Below are positions 30,379-38,856 of a stretch of DNA of 48,906 nt, one piece after another (positions within the stretch are counted from its first letter, which is position 1; each line of letters starts with the position of its first letter). Under the pieces are notes generated by a model, which was not told where the DNA came from, did not search any database, and saw only the letters and a list, made by a program, of their open reading frames with translations. Origin of the DNA: Cryobacterium algoritolerans (GTDB lineage: Bacteria > Actinomycetota > Actinomycetes > Actinomycetales > Microbacteriaceae); assembly GCF_004402785.1 (NCBI RefSeq), contig NZ_SOFP01000057.1, positions 1 through 48,906 of the forward strand. The letters run 5' to 3'. Position numbers and translations under genes: made by a program.

Positions 30379-31992
30379 GTGCCGACCGACGATGCTGATT
30401 TCACCCAGGTTTTCCGTGGCTACGACAAGGAAGAGGTCGACAAGGCGCTGCAGGGTTTGCGTCGAGACCTGATCCAGGCGAACAGCCAGGCCACCGAGGC
30501 CGCCAGGGAGATCAAGCGTCTGGCCGCGCACATCGACGACTTGAACGCCGAAATCGAGGAAGTGGGCAGCCCTACCTTCTCCGGCCTCGGCACCAAGCTA
30601 GAAAACACTCTTCGGGTCGCCGAGGAACAGTCCACCCGGGTCATCGCCCAGGCCGATATCGACGCCGAGCGTCTCCGCTCCTCCGCCGCCGCCGAGGTCG
30701 ACACCCTCCGACGTGAAGCAGCCGACCGGGCCGAGCGCGTCCTGTCGGATGCCGCGGTGAAGGCCGAACGCATCCTCGAAGACGCCACCGCAGAGGCAGA
30801 CGATCTGCTTGCCGGCGCACACGATGACTACACGACCCTCACCCAGGACGGCGTGCAGGAGGCCGCCGCCATCCGTGGCGCGGTCGCCACCGAGGCCGCG
30901 GAATTGCGCGCCACCGTCAAACGTGAGGTGGCGGCCATCCGTTCTGAGGCCGAGCGGGAAGCCGCCGAGGTGCGGGTCGTGGCCCAGAGGGAGGCCACGG
31001 AGGCCCGGGAGATCGCGGCCGGCCTCACCCGCGAGACCGAGCTCACGCGGGCCGAGGTCGCGCACGAACTGGACCAGCAGCGTGCCGACCTGGCCAGGGA
31101 GACCGAACAGGCCAGGATCGACCTCGCCGCGGAGACCGAGCAGGACCGCGTCGACCTGGCCAGGGAAACCGAACAGGCCAGGTTTGACCTCGCTCATGAG
31201 ACCGAGTTGGCCAGGGTCGAGCTGGCGATCGAGATCGAGCAGGCACGGGTCGATCTCGAACGCGAGATCGACCTCGCCCGCGCCGATCTTGCCATCGAGA
31301 GAGAACAGGCCCAGACCGACCTCACCCGGGACATCGAGCGCCAACGGGTTTCCCTCGCCCGTGAGATCGAGAAGGCCAGGGCCGATCTCGCCGCGGAACT
31401 CGAGCAGTCCCACGCCGACCAGGCTCGCGACAACGAACAATCCCGCGCGGACTTCACGGCCGACAGTGAACAACTTCGAATCGACCTGGACAACCAGCTC
31501 ACCGCCGCGCGGAAGCGCGGGGAGCACGAGGGTGCGAGGCTTCGCCGCGAGATAGACCAGACCAGGGCCGACCTCGACATTGAGCTCAAAGGCCGCCGCG
31601 ACGAGGCCGAGCAGGGGCACCTGGCGCGCCACCAGGAGGCCGTCGCGCAGACGCAGAAGTTCCTCGACGAGGCGGCTCGCCAGTTGGCCGACACGAACAA
31701 GCGGACCGCGGAGTTGCGCGCGTTGAACGACCGGCTCGACACCGGGGCCAGGAACGACGCGAGGATCGCCAAGAAGGCGGCCGAAAACAACGCAGAGCGG
31801 ATCGTGAGTGAGGCCGAAACCAAGGCCGGCGCCCTGGTGGCCGAGGCGGAGGCCCGCACACGCGCCCTGGTCACCGACGCTGAAGAGCGCCTTTCTCAGA
31901 TTAGGATTGAACGCGACTCGGTTGCCGGCTACTTCGAGAGCCTGCGCGGCCTCCTGACCCAGGCGGAAAGGGTCGCGGCCACAGACGATTAG
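30379..31992 (+). CDS. DivIVA-domain coiled-coil protein with 14 hendecad repeats
   Basis: 537 residues, almost entirely helical. The N-terminus carries the DivIVA signature (FTQVFRGYDKEEVDKALQGL) that binds curved membrane. Residues 80-215 are an Ala/Glu-rich coiled coil (AVKAERILEDATAEADDLLA). Residues 219-372 are 14 contiguous 11-residue repeats of the form ETEQARxDLAR; the C-terminus is another helical stretch (AETKAGALVAEAEARTRALV). The layout recalls actinobacterial polar scaffolds such as Scy and FilP of Streptomyces, which build on DivIVA at growth zones. The start has GAGGAGA upstream. It is not the essential Wag31 itself, which is shorter and lies near ftsZ. Confidence 0.85.
   Translation: MPTDDADFTQVFRGYDKEEVDKALQGLRRDLIQANSQATEAAREIKRLAAHIDDLNAEIEEVGSPTFSGLGTKLENTLRVAEEQSTRVIAQADIDAERLRSSAAAEVDTLRREAADRAERVLSDAAVKAERILEDATAEADDLLAGAHDDYTTLTQDGVQEAAAIRGAVATEAAELRATVKREVAAIRSEAEREAAEVRVVAQREATEAREIAAGLTRETELTRAEVAHELDQQRADLARETEQARIDLAAETEQDRVDLARETEQARFDLAHETELARVELAIEIEQARVDLEREIDLARADLAIEREQAQTDLTRDIERQRVSLAREIEKARADLAAELEQSHADQARDNEQSRADFTADSEQLRIDLDNQLTAARKRGEHEGARLRREIDQTRADLDIELKGRRDEAEQGHLARHQEAVAQTQKFLDEAARQLADTNKRTAELRALNDRLDTGARNDARIAKKAAENNAERIVSEAETKAGALVAEAEARTRALVTDAEERLSQIRIERDSVAGYFESLRGLLTQAERVAATDD
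31033..31494 (+). repeat. 33-bp coding tandem repeat (14 hendecads)
   Basis: Encodes residues 219-372 of the DivIVA-type protein as fourteen 11-residue units with no insertions. Position 1 is mostly Glu, positions 6-7 Arg plus a variable residue, and positions 8-10 Asp-Leu-Ala. An 11-residue period favours a nearly straight or right-handed coiled coil. Confidence 0.9.
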
Positions 31993-32015
31993 ACCGAAGC
32001 AGGGGGAGCCTCAGA

Positions 32016-33065
32016 GTGAAGATCCAGAACGCGTTCCGAGTCGGACTGGTCGGCACGCTCGGTGTCGGCCTCGGGCTGCTCATCATCAGCTCGCTCGTCA
32101 CCCTGCAGACGATCATCACGTACGTCGGTGCTGCCCTGTTCATCTCTCTGGGCCTCGACCCGGCCGTGTCCTGGCTGGAGAAGAAGAAGTTCCCGCGCTG
32201 GGCCGCAATCCTCACCGTGCTTGTCGCCGTTGTCGGCGTATTGACGGGTGTGGTCTTCGCAATCGTGCCGATCATCGTCGACCAGGTGGCCAAGCTCTCC
32301 AGGGCTATCCCCGACCTGGTCAAGTCGGTGAACACGTCGACCTTCCTGGCGGACATCCAGCGTCAATTCCCTGGCCTGAAGGTGAACGAGATCGTCGCCT
32401 CGATCACTGATTACCTCGGCGGCAACCTGACCACGATCACGACGACCCTGATCCAGTCAGGACTCGCGGTGGTCAGCGGCCTGTTCGGCGGGTTGATCAT
32501 ACTCATCCTGTCGCTCTACTTCACCGCCTCCCTGCACAGCATCAAGCGGGCGATGTACCAGCTGGTGCCGGCGACGAAGCGCGAACGGTTCGCCGATCTG
32601 ACCGAGCAGATCACGACGGCCGTCGGACGCTTCGTGATCGGTCAGGCGGCGCTTGCGCTCTGCAATGGAGTATTCAGTTTCATTTTCCTCTCGATCATCG
32701 GGGCGCCGTTCCCGGCGTTGCTCGCCCTGATCGCGTTCCTGCTCTCCCTCATTCCCCTGGTCGGTACGATCAGCGGTTCGGTAATCATCGTGCTGACCTG
32801 TCTCGTGCCGGGAATCGGGAGCTCTCCCCTGACCGCCCTCGTCGCGGCGATCTACTACCTGGTCTACATGCAGGTCGAGGCTTACCTGCTCAGCCCCAAC
32901 ATCATGAACCGAGCGGTGTCGGTTCCCGGCGCGGTCGTCGTCGTCGCCGCCCTCGCCGGTGGACAGTTGCTCGGCATCCTCGGCGCGCTGATTGCGATCC
33001 CCGTCGCCGCCTCTGTGATCATGATCATCAAGCAGGTCGTCATCCCGAGGCAGAACGGGCTCTAA
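32016..33065 (+). CDS. AI-2E family transporter (PerM-type membrane protein)
   Basis: 349 residues with about eight membrane helices. N-terminal pair: GLVGTLGVGLGLLIISSLVT and IITYVGAALFISLGLDPAVS. A family hallmark is the soluble loop followed by GRFVIGQAALALCNGVFSFI, and later LIPLVGTISGSVIIVLTCLV and LLGILGALIAIPVAASVIMI. The family is broad (autoinducer export, Na+/H+ antiport and others), so the substrate is unknown. It starts with GTG (KIQNAFRVGL) with GGGGGAG upstream, 23 bases after the DivIVA-type gene, so the two probably form an operon. It is convergent with the next gene; stop codons overlap by two bases. Confidence 0.9.
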   Translation: MKIQNAFRVGLVGTLGVGLGLLIISSLVTLQTIITYVGAALFISLGLDPAVSWLEKKKFPRWAAILTVLVAVVGVLTGVVFAIVPIIVDQVAKLSRAIPDLVKSVNTSTFLADIQRQFPGLKVNEIVASITDYLGGNLTTITTTLIQSGLAVVSGLFGGLIILILSLYFTASLHSIKRAMYQLVPATKRERFADLTEQITTAVGRFVIGQAALALCNGVFSFIFLSIIGAPFPALLALIAFLLSLIPLVGTISGSVIIVLTCLVPGIGSSPLTALVAAIYYLVYMQVEAYLLSPNIMNRAVSVPGAVVVVAALAGGQLLGILGALIAIPVAASVIMIIKQVVIPRQNGL

Positions 33066-33802
33066 CTCGGTACCGCCTGGCCTGCCCAGATGCTGGGCAG
33101 CGGTGCGGCCGACGGATTCACGACGGCGACGATCTCGTCCAGGATCCGCCGGGTCTGGCTCTCCCCCACCCACAGGTGCTTTCCGCCGTCGACGGCGATG
33201 AACCGGGTGCCCGGCACGCTCGCGAACCGTTTGCGCGCCTCGTCGGGACGCAGGTAGTCGTCGTGTTCGGGAATGATGGCCACGAGCTGACGTTCATCGC
33301 CTGCCCAGGCCGCCAGCTCAGCATCCGTCGCCCGGTGAAGCGGCGGGGAGAGCAGGATGGCGCCGCGGATCGGATGCTCGAGGCCATACTTGACGGCGAG
33401 CTCGGTGCCAAACGACCAGCCGACGAGCCACGGGTTCGGCAGCCCCCGTTCGGCGACGAAGGCCATGGCCGCAGCGACATCGGCGCGTTCGGCCTCGCCG
33501 TCTCCGAAGGCGCCGTCGCTCGTTCCCCGAGGAGACGTGGTTCCGCGGGTGTTGAACCGCAAAACGGCTAGTCCCGCCTGGGCGGGCAGACGTCCGGCGG
33601 CCTTGCGGAGGATATGGGAATCCATGAATCCACCGTGCGTCGGGAGAGGGTGCAGGGTGACGAGGGTCGCCACCGGCGGGCGATCCACCGGAATGGCAAG
33701 TTCCCCGACCAGGGTGAGACCATCCGTCGTGTGCAACTCGATGTGCTCACGTACTGCAGGCAGCTCGATCCCACCCCTGATTTCGATGACATTCGGGCTC
33801 AC
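33062..33802 (-). CDS. Alpha/beta hydrolase (dienelactone-hydrolase-like)
   Basis: 246 residues. Features: VTLHPLPTHGGFMDSHILRK near the N-terminus, LAVLRFNTRGTTSPRGTSDG, nucleophile elbow VGWSFGTELAVKYGL, acid region IPEHDDYLRPDEARKRF, and a terminal histidine in DGGKHLWVGE. The pattern resembles small alpha/beta hydrolases annotated as dienelactone-hydrolase-like; the substrate is unknown. I choose GTG 33802 because AAGGAG lies at ideal spacing. An upstream ATG at 33838 overlaps the previous stop (ATGA) but has no ribosome binding site. It is likely co-transcribed with the zinc-finger-like protein upstream. Confidence 0.85.
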   Translation of the reverse strand: MSPNVIEIRGGIELPAVREHIELHTTDGLTLVGELAIPVDRPPVATLVTLHPLPTHGGFMDSHILRKAAGRLPAQAGLAVLRFNTRGTTSPRGTSDGAFGDGEAERADVAAAMAFVAERGLPNPWLVGWSFGTELAVKYGLEHPIRGAILLSPPLHRATDAELAAWAGDERQLVAIIPEHDDYLRPDEARKRFASVPGTRFIAVDGGKHLWVGESQTRRILDEIVAVVNPSAAPLPSIWAGQAVPS

Positions 33803-33834
33803 AGATGCTCCTTCTCGGTCGGCACCGGGCGGCG

Positions 33835-34137
33835 TCATTTGATCTTCCAGCAGTGTGCGTGCCAGTGGCGGCGGGCCGCGAGGTCGGCGGCCTCGCCCAT
33901 CAGCCCGTCACCGCGCCAGGCGACGAGGTGGGCCCGGCCGGGTTCGATCTCCAGGTTGCAGCCCGGGCAGATGTAACTCTTCCCGGCCCGCGCCGCGTCG
34001 ACCGGCTGGACAGTCCAGAGGCCGTCGCGTCGGGTTTCCGTGCGGCGCCAGCCGGCCCGCAGCCGGTCAAGGCCGTCGCCCTCGCCGAACTCACCCGATC
34101 CGGAGCGGTGGCCCCTGGGTCGGTTGGTGCGTGGCAT
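33835..34137 (-). CDS. Small conserved Cys/His protein (zinc-ribbon-like)
   Basis: 100 residues. The N-terminal half is basic. The C-terminal half has CPGCNLEIEPGRAHLV ... RRHWHAHCWKIK, a CxxC plus His/Cys pattern that looks like a zinc site, preceded by GKSYICPGC. Similar short proteins beside alpha/beta hydrolases in actinobacteria carry the uninformative label 'ATP/GTP-binding protein'; I see no P-loop here. Function unknown. The stop touches the alternative start of the downstream hydrolase. Confidence 0.75.
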   Translation of the reverse strand: MPRTNRPRGHRSGSGEFGEGDGLDRLRAGWRRTETRRDGLWTVQPVDAARAGKSYICPGCNLEIEPGRAHLVAWRGDGLMGEAADLAARRHWHAHCWKIK

Positions 34138-34240
34138 TGGGCAAGTCTACGTCGGTGGAGCCGGACCCGGGGACGCCGAACGCCCGACCGGAAACGGACA
34201 GTGCCCGGGACTGGGTACCGTCGAATAACTACCGACTGTC

Positions 34241-34906
34241 TCAGTACCAGCCGTTATCGACGGAGTGCGCCCAGGCGCCACAGGGCGTGCCGTAGCGGCC
34301 CGTAATATACCCGAGACCCCACTCGATCTGCGTTCCGGCGTTGGTCTCCCAGTCGGCGCCTGCGGACCCCATCTTCGAACCAGGCAGGGCCTGAGGGATC
34401 CCATAGGCACCGCTGGACGAGTTCGCGGCGTTGACGCGCCAGCCGGACTCCTTGTTCCAGAGAGATACGAGGCAGTTGAACTGGTCGTCGCCCCACCCTC
34501 GGGCGTTGACCTTGTCGCGGGCAACCGCTTGGGCGGAACCGGGATCGGGCACGGCTGCCGAAGGGGCCCTGCCGCTCGAGCTGGCCGCGGATTTGGCGGC
34601 GACCGGAACGGGCTTCGGCTTTTCGGTAACGGTGAAGTTGTCGCGGGTGATGGTGTTCGCGTATGCCCCCGCGACCTGGATTTCCTGGACGGACTGGCCG
34701 CCGAAGCGATCGCCGGCGATCTGGAAATACGGGGATGCTGTGGCTCCGGAGTACGGGTCGACGACGCTCACGAGCACGAAGGCCGCCGCGGCGGTGAACG
34801 CGAAGGTGAACAAAGACGCCTGGTCGCGGGAACGGGATCGTCGCATCCGTGGTCTGTCGGGCCTGCTGGCCGATTCGGACGCGATGATGTTCAGATGTCT
34901 ACCCAC
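34241..34906 (-). CDS. Secreted lytic transglycosylase-like protein
   Basis: 221 residues. An Arg-rich N-terminus (PRMRRSRSRDQ) precedes a hydrophobic segment (about 31-48, LFTFAFTAAAAFVLVSVV) that acts as a signal or anchor. A Pro/Ser linker follows. The C-terminal domain (about 135-221) reads WGDDQFNCLVSLWNKESGWR, SSGAYGIPQALPGSKMGSAG, IEWGLGYITGRYGTPCGAWA, the transglycosylase SLT/APF-type fold with catalytic Glu in NKESGWR. It would cleave peptidoglycan outside the membrane. The GTG start at 34906 is uncertain; ATG 34846 would also keep the signal. It follows the DivIVA-motif gene by 54 bases. Confidence 0.88.
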   Translation of the reverse strand: MGRHLNIIASESASRPDRPRMRRSRSRDQASLFTFAFTAAAAFVLVSVVDPYSGATASPYFQIAGDRFGGQSVQEIQVAGAYANTITRDNFTVTEKPKPVPVAAKSAASSSGRAPSAAVPDPGSAQAVARDKVNARGWGDDQFNCLVSLWNKESGWRVNAANSSSGAYGIPQALPGSKMGSAGADWETNAGTQIEWGLGYITGRYGTPCGAWAHSVDNGWY

Positions 34907-34960
34907 GATTTGTCGAGCCTAGCCCAGATTCGGGATAACAGCCAGATAACGGAGCCGGAT

Positions 34961-35509
34961 TCAGCGAACCGCCAACATCACGTCGACGACGGCATCGAGG
35001 ACCGCGTCGACCTGCGCCTCCCGGTAGCCGCCCCGTTCTGGCTTGAAGACGGCCCCTCGGACGTCGTCGACCGTGACCGGGAATCCCGCGTCGAAGTACT
35101 TGACGAGCTTGTTCGCGAACCGGTCGACATCCGATCGGCTGTAGCCGACGCTGAGGAAACTGGTGCGGGAGAAACGGTGGCCGGCGGGTCGACTGAGCCG
35201 GTTGACGAGCACCTGCGCTTTCGCACGGGTGTCCTCGAGCCAGGCCTGTTTTCCCCCCGTGCGGGACGCTAGGTCGCGGTCCCGGGAAGCGAAGGCGTCT
35301 TCGAGTCGTTCCAGGGCCGCGTCGACGTGCGCGGGCGAATAGCCGCCCCTTTTCATGGCGAACGCCGTGTGCCGGATCGTCTCGGCCGTGAGCTTCGCGC
35401 TGTCGTCCGAGCCGTCATAGGCCCGCCGGGCCGCCGCGAGGAACTCATCGACCTGGGTTGCGCTGTAGCCGAGCGTCTTCTTGGGCGTGCGGGGGAAGGT
35501 GGTGGTCAC
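34961..35509 (-). CDS. Protein with four DivIVA-type (DivI1A) motifs
   Basis: 182 residues. Four copies of a GYS..VD motif occur: LGYSATQVDEFL (13-24), GGYSPAHVDAALERLE (55-70), VGYSRSDVDRFANKL (121-135) and GGYREAQVDAVLDAV (160-174). Each resembles the short DivIVA N-terminal helix-turn, but no long coiled coil follows. Such DivI1A-domain proteins are typical of actinobacteria; their role is not settled. I use GTG 35509 (MTTTFPRTPKKT). GTG 35527 is an alternative. It lies 46 bases after cdsA and before the transglycosylase, suggesting an envelope-related operon. Confidence 0.8.
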   Translation of the reverse strand: MTTTFPRTPKKTLGYSATQVDEFLAAARRAYDGSDDSAKLTAETIRHTAFAMKRGGYSPAHVDAALERLEDAFASRDRDLASRTGGKQAWLEDTRAKAQVLVNRLSRPAGHRFSRTSFLSVGYSRSDVDRFANKLVKYFDAGFPVTVDDVRGAVFKPERGGYREAQVDAVLDAVVDVMLAVR

Positions 35510-35555
35510 TGTTTCATTCTGCCCCACCCTGCCGACGGTGTCGAAAGCGGGTAAC

Positions 35556-36569
35556 TCAGGCGAAGATCAGGTAGAGCGCGTAAGCGGCGGCCGCCGACGG
35601 CAGGATCGAGTCCAGCCGATCGAGGAAGCCCCCGTGGCCCGGCAGCCAGGAACTCATGTCCTTGATGCCCAGGTCCCGCTTGATCAGGGACTCGGCCAGG
35701 TCGCCGAAGGTCGCGCTAAGCAGAATGACGACACCGAAGATGAGCCCGAACCACCAGGGCTGATGCAGCATGAAAACCGCGAGGACGACACCGGCGATAA
35801 GGCAGACCGCGCCGGCGCCGGCGAATCCCTCCCAGGTCTTCTTGGGGCTGATCGTCGGGACCATCTTGTGCTTACCGAAGCTCAGGCCGGTCGCGTAGGC
35901 GGCTGTGTCAGCGGAGATGACGAGGAGGAGGAAGGCGAGCGTCCACCATTGCCCGTCGGGCTGAGCGGCCAGCAGCACTGAGAAACTACCCAGGAACACC
36001 ACGTACGACTGGATGAAGAACCCGGAGCCGATGTCACCCAGCACGTCGAGGGCGGGTGACCGGTGAGCCGGCAGAATGAGCAGCGCCACGCGCCAGAGCG
36101 CTATCAGTACGATGCCACCCAGCATCGCCAGCCACTGGCCGGCCGCCCCGAGGTAGAAGGCCGCAGGGACGACCGACACTGCCGCTAGCACGACGGGGAT
36201 GCGGGGAACGTTCCAGCCCACGTGGCGGAGGGCCTGGGCCAGCTCGAAGGCGGTGAGGCCGACAAACGCCGCCGCGCAGACCATGAACAGCTCTTTGATG
36301 AAGATCAGGCTGAAGAGCATGAACAGGCCCAGGGCGAGCCCGATCAGAATCGCCAGGATCAGGTTGCGACCGGTGCGGGCCTCGATCCGTTCGGTCGTCG
36401 CATCCAACTGCGCCCGCGTGGCCTGCACCTGCCGTTCGAAGTCGGCGCGGGTCGACTGCATCTGCCGCTCGAGGTCGGTCCTGGCCGCGTGTACCTGCGC
36501 CCGGAACTCGGCACGACTGACGCCGTGCGCGCGCTTGGGCGGCAGTTCCTTGTTCGGATCGTCCGACAT
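35556..36569 (-). CDS. cdsA: Phosphatidate cytidylyltransferase with coiled-coil N-terminal extension
   Basis: Makes CDP-diacylglycerol, the precursor of all phospholipids. 337 residues. Membrane helices begin near residue 70. The C-terminal CDS signature SLIKRDLGIKDMSSWLPGHG-GFLDRLD is complete. Unusually, residues 19-62 form four exact 11-residue units (RAEFRAQVHAA, RTDLERQMQST, RADFERQVQAT, RAQLDATTERI), a cytoplasmic coiled coil ahead of the first helix. Most CdsA proteins lack this. Its start lies 15 bases after frr, so pyrH-frr-cdsA is probably one operon. Confidence 0.95.
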   Translation of the reverse strand: MSDDPNKELPPKRAHGVSRAEFRAQVHAARTDLERQMQSTRADFERQVQATRAQLDATTERIEARTGRNLILAILIGLALGLFMLFSLIFIKELFMVCAAAFVGLTAFELAQALRHVGWNVPRIPVVLAAVSVVPAAFYLGAAGQWLAMLGGIVLIALWRVALLILPAHRSPALDVLGDIGSGFFIQSYVVFLGSFSVLLAAQPDGQWWTLAFLLLVISADTAAYATGLSFGKHKMVPTISPKKTWEGFAGAGAVCLIAGVVLAVFMLHQPWWFGLIFGVVILLSATFGDLAESLIKRDLGIKDMSSWLPGHGGFLDRLDSILPSAAAAYALYLIFA

Positions 36570-36584
36570 GACGCTGATTCCGCC

Positions 36585-37139
36585 CTAGATCTCGAGGAGT
36601 TCGGCTTCTTTGCGTTTGAGCGCATCGTCGATGGCGTCCACGTGGGTCTTCGTGATCTGCTCGAGTTCCTTTTCGCCTCTGGCCACGTCGTCGTCGCCGA
36701 CTTCGCTCTTCAGCGCGTCGAGCTCGTCCTTCGCCCGGCGGCGAAGGTTGCGCACCGAAACCTTGGCGTCTTCGGCCTTCGTGCGAACGATCTTGACGTA
36801 TTCCTTGCGACGGTCGGCCGTGAGCTCGGGAAGCGTGGCCCGGATGACGTTGCCGTCGTTGCCGAGGTTGGCGCCCAGGTTCGGGGTGTCGCGGATGGCC
36901 TGCTCGATGTCGCGCAGGGCACCCTTGTCATACGGGCCGATCAGCAGCGTGCGCGCCTCCTGGTTCTGCAGGGACGCGAGTTGCTCCAGCGGCGTCGCGG
37001 TGCCGTAGTAATTGACCAGGATCTTCGCGAACATCTGCGGGTTCGCACGTCCGGTTCGCACGGTCGCGAAATCGTCCTTGGCGGCTTCGAGTGCCTTATG
37101 CATGCGTGCGGTGGCATCGGACAGAACATCCGTGATCAC
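36585..37139 (-). CDS. frr: Ribosome recycling factor
   Basis: Splits post-termination ribosomes together with EF-G. 184 residues, standard length. Diagnostic sequence: [40 protein letters not shown] and [38 protein letters not shown] start with GAAGGAG upstream. It lies 31 bases after pyrH, the usual bacterial neighbour. Confidence 0.98.
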   Translation of the reverse strand: MITDVLSDATARMHKALEAAKDDFATVRTGRANPQMFAKILVNYYGTATPLEQLASLQNQEARTLLIGPYDKGALRDIEQAIRDTPNLGANLGNDGNVIRATLPELTADRRKEYVKIVRTKAEDAKVSVRNLRRRAKDELDALKSEVGDDDVARGEKELEQITKTHVDAIDDALKRKEAELLEI

Positions 37140-37170
37140 GGTGACTCCTTCTTCGGTGGCTTCAATAATC

Positions 37171-37899
37171 CTAGTTGGAGACGAGGGTTCCCAGATCGGC
37201 GCCGAGAATGGCGGCGGTCACGTTGCCGTGCGGTGCCATGCCGAAAACCTGCATCGGCATCCCGTTGTCCATGCAGAGGCTGAACGCCGTCGAGTCGACC
37301 ACCTTGAGGCCTCGCTGGAGGGCATCCTGGTAGGTGATGTGGTCGATCTTGTGCGCGTCCGGGTCAGTGCGCGGGTCCGCGGAGTAGACCCCGTCGACGC
37401 CGTTCTTAGCGACAAGTACGATATCGGCGTCGATTTCGAGGGCCCGCTGGGCGGCGACCGTGTCGGTCGAGAAGTACGGCAGTCCGGCGCCGGCGCCGAA
37501 GATGACCACGCGGCCCTTTTCCAGGTGGCGCTCGGCCCGGCGCGGGATGTACGGCTCCGCGACCTGGGTCATCGCGATGGCAGATTGGACCCGGGTTTCT
37601 GCGCCCGCCTGTTCCAGGAAGTCCTGCAGCGCGAGGGCGTTCATCACGGTTCCCAGCATTCCCATGTAGTCGGCGCGACCTCGATCCATGCCGCGCTGGG
37701 AGAGTTCCGCTCCGCGGAAGAAGTTGCCGCCGCCGACGACGATGGCGATCTCAACCGTCTTGGCCGCCTCGGCGATTTCGCGGGCGAGTGCGCTGATCAC
37801 GTCTGGGTTGACGCCGAGGCTCCCTGCACCGAATGCTTCACCCGACAGTTTAAGGAGGACCCTGCGCTTTTTACTCGGCTTCATTTCCGTGTCTGACAT
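37171..37899 (-). CDS. pyrH: UMP kinase
   Basis: Phosphorylates UMP to UDP in pyrimidine synthesis. 242 residues, amino-acid-kinase fold. Blocks: [60 protein letters not shown], and [20 protein letters not shown]. The gene has its own promoter space after the tsf terminator. It starts [16 protein letters not shown]; a downstream ATG (MKPSKKRRV) is possible. Confidence 0.98.
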   Translation of the reverse strand: MSDTEMKPSKKRRVLLKLSGEAFGAGSLGVNPDVISALAREIAEAAKTVEIAIVVGGGNFFRGAELSQRGMDRGRADYMGMLGTVMNALALQDFLEQAGAETRVQSAIAMTQVAEPYIPRRAERHLEKGRVVIFGAGAGLPYFSTDTVAAQRALEIDADIVLVAKNGVDGVYSADPRTDPDAHKIDHITYQDALQRGLKVVDSTAFSLCMDNGMPMQVFGMAPHGNVTAAILGADLGTLVSN

Positions 37900-37971
37900 G
37901 CCCGTGAGTGACCTTCCGTTGTGCCTGTTCTAAAACTACTGTGTGCGCTACTGGGTGCCCACACAGAGAAA

Positions 37972-38001
37972 GAGACCGGATTGCGACTGCAACCCGGTCT
38001 C
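37972..38001 (-). terminator. Rho-independent terminator after tsf
   Basis: GAGACCGG-a-TTGC (37972-37984) pairs with GCAA-c-CCGGTCTC (to 38001) around GACT: 12 pairs with one mismatch. On the minus strand the stem is followed by TTTCTCTG. It ends the rpsB-tsf transcript and separates it from pyrH. Confidence 0.85.
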
Positions 38002-38018
38002 CCTCATTGTGAATCCTG

Positions 38019-38846
38019 TTACGCACCGACCTTGAACCGGGCGAAGCCCGAAACGGTCAGTCCGGCATCGGCCAGGACCTTGCTGACGGACACCTTGTTG
38101 TCCTTGGCGTAGTCCTGCTCGAGCAGGGCAACCTGCTTGAAGTACGCGTGGATGCGACCCTCGACGATCTTGGGCAGTGCCGCTTCGGGCTTGCCTTCGT
38201 TCTTCGAGATCTCGGTGACGATCCGGCGCTCGGCCTCGACGGCGTCCGTGGGGACGTCGTCCTTGGTGAGGTACTCCGGGTTCGCGAACGAGATGTGCTG
38301 GGCGACGCTGCGCGCGGTCTCAGCGTCGTCGCCGGAGTAGCCGAGAACAACACCGACCTGCGGGGGCAGGTCCTTGCTGGTCTTGTGCAAGTAGATCGCG
38401 AACTTCTCACCCTTGACGGATGCGACCCGACGCAGTTCGAACTTCTCGCCGATGATCGCGGCTTCGCCGTCGATCAGTTCGCCGACGGTCTGGCTGCCGG
38501 CCGGGGCGGCCAGTCCTTCCTCGACCGTGGTCGCGCCGGCTGCGGCAACCGCGTCCAGGACCTTGTCTGCCAGTGCGACGAACTTGTCGCCCTTGGCGAC
38601 GAAGTCGGTCTCGCAAGCGAGTTCGATCAGGGTGGCGGTGTCGCCGGTTTCCTTGGCCGCGACGAGACCCTCCGAGGTGGAACGGTCGGCGCGCTTGGCG
38701 TTGCCCTTCGCACCCTTCATCCGGAGGATTTCGACGGCCTTTTCCATGTCGCCTTCGGCTTCGACGAGGGCGTTCTTGGTGTCTACCATGCCGGTTCCGA
38801 GACGCTCGCGCAGCGCCTTGACGTCTGCGAGGCTGATGCTTGCCAT
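38019..38846 (-). CDS. tsf: Elongation factor Ts
   Basis: Nucleotide exchange factor for EF-Tu. 275 residues. The N-terminal UBA-like part and signature ALRERLGTGMVDTKNALVEA, EGDMEKAVEILRMKGAK are followed by IELACETDFVAKGDKFVALA. ATG 38846 (MASISLADVKAL) is preceded by AAGGA at good spacing. The open frame continues upstream into the end of rpsB, but that is not real coding. Gap to rpsB is only 10 bases. Confidence 0.98.
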   Translation of the reverse strand: MASISLADVKALRERLGTGMVDTKNALVEAEGDMEKAVEILRMKGAKGNAKRADRSTSEGLVAAKETGDTATLIELACETDFVAKGDKFVALADKVLDAVAAAGATTVEEGLAAPAGSQTVGELIDGEAAIIGEKFELRRVASVKGEKFAIYLHKTSKDLPPQVGVVLGYSGDDAETARSVAQHISFANPEYLTKDDVPTDAVEAERRIVTEISKNEGKPEAALPKIVEGRIHAYFKQVALLEQDYAKDNKVSVSKVLADAGLTVSGFARFKVGA

Positions 38847-38856
38847 ACCCGAATCC

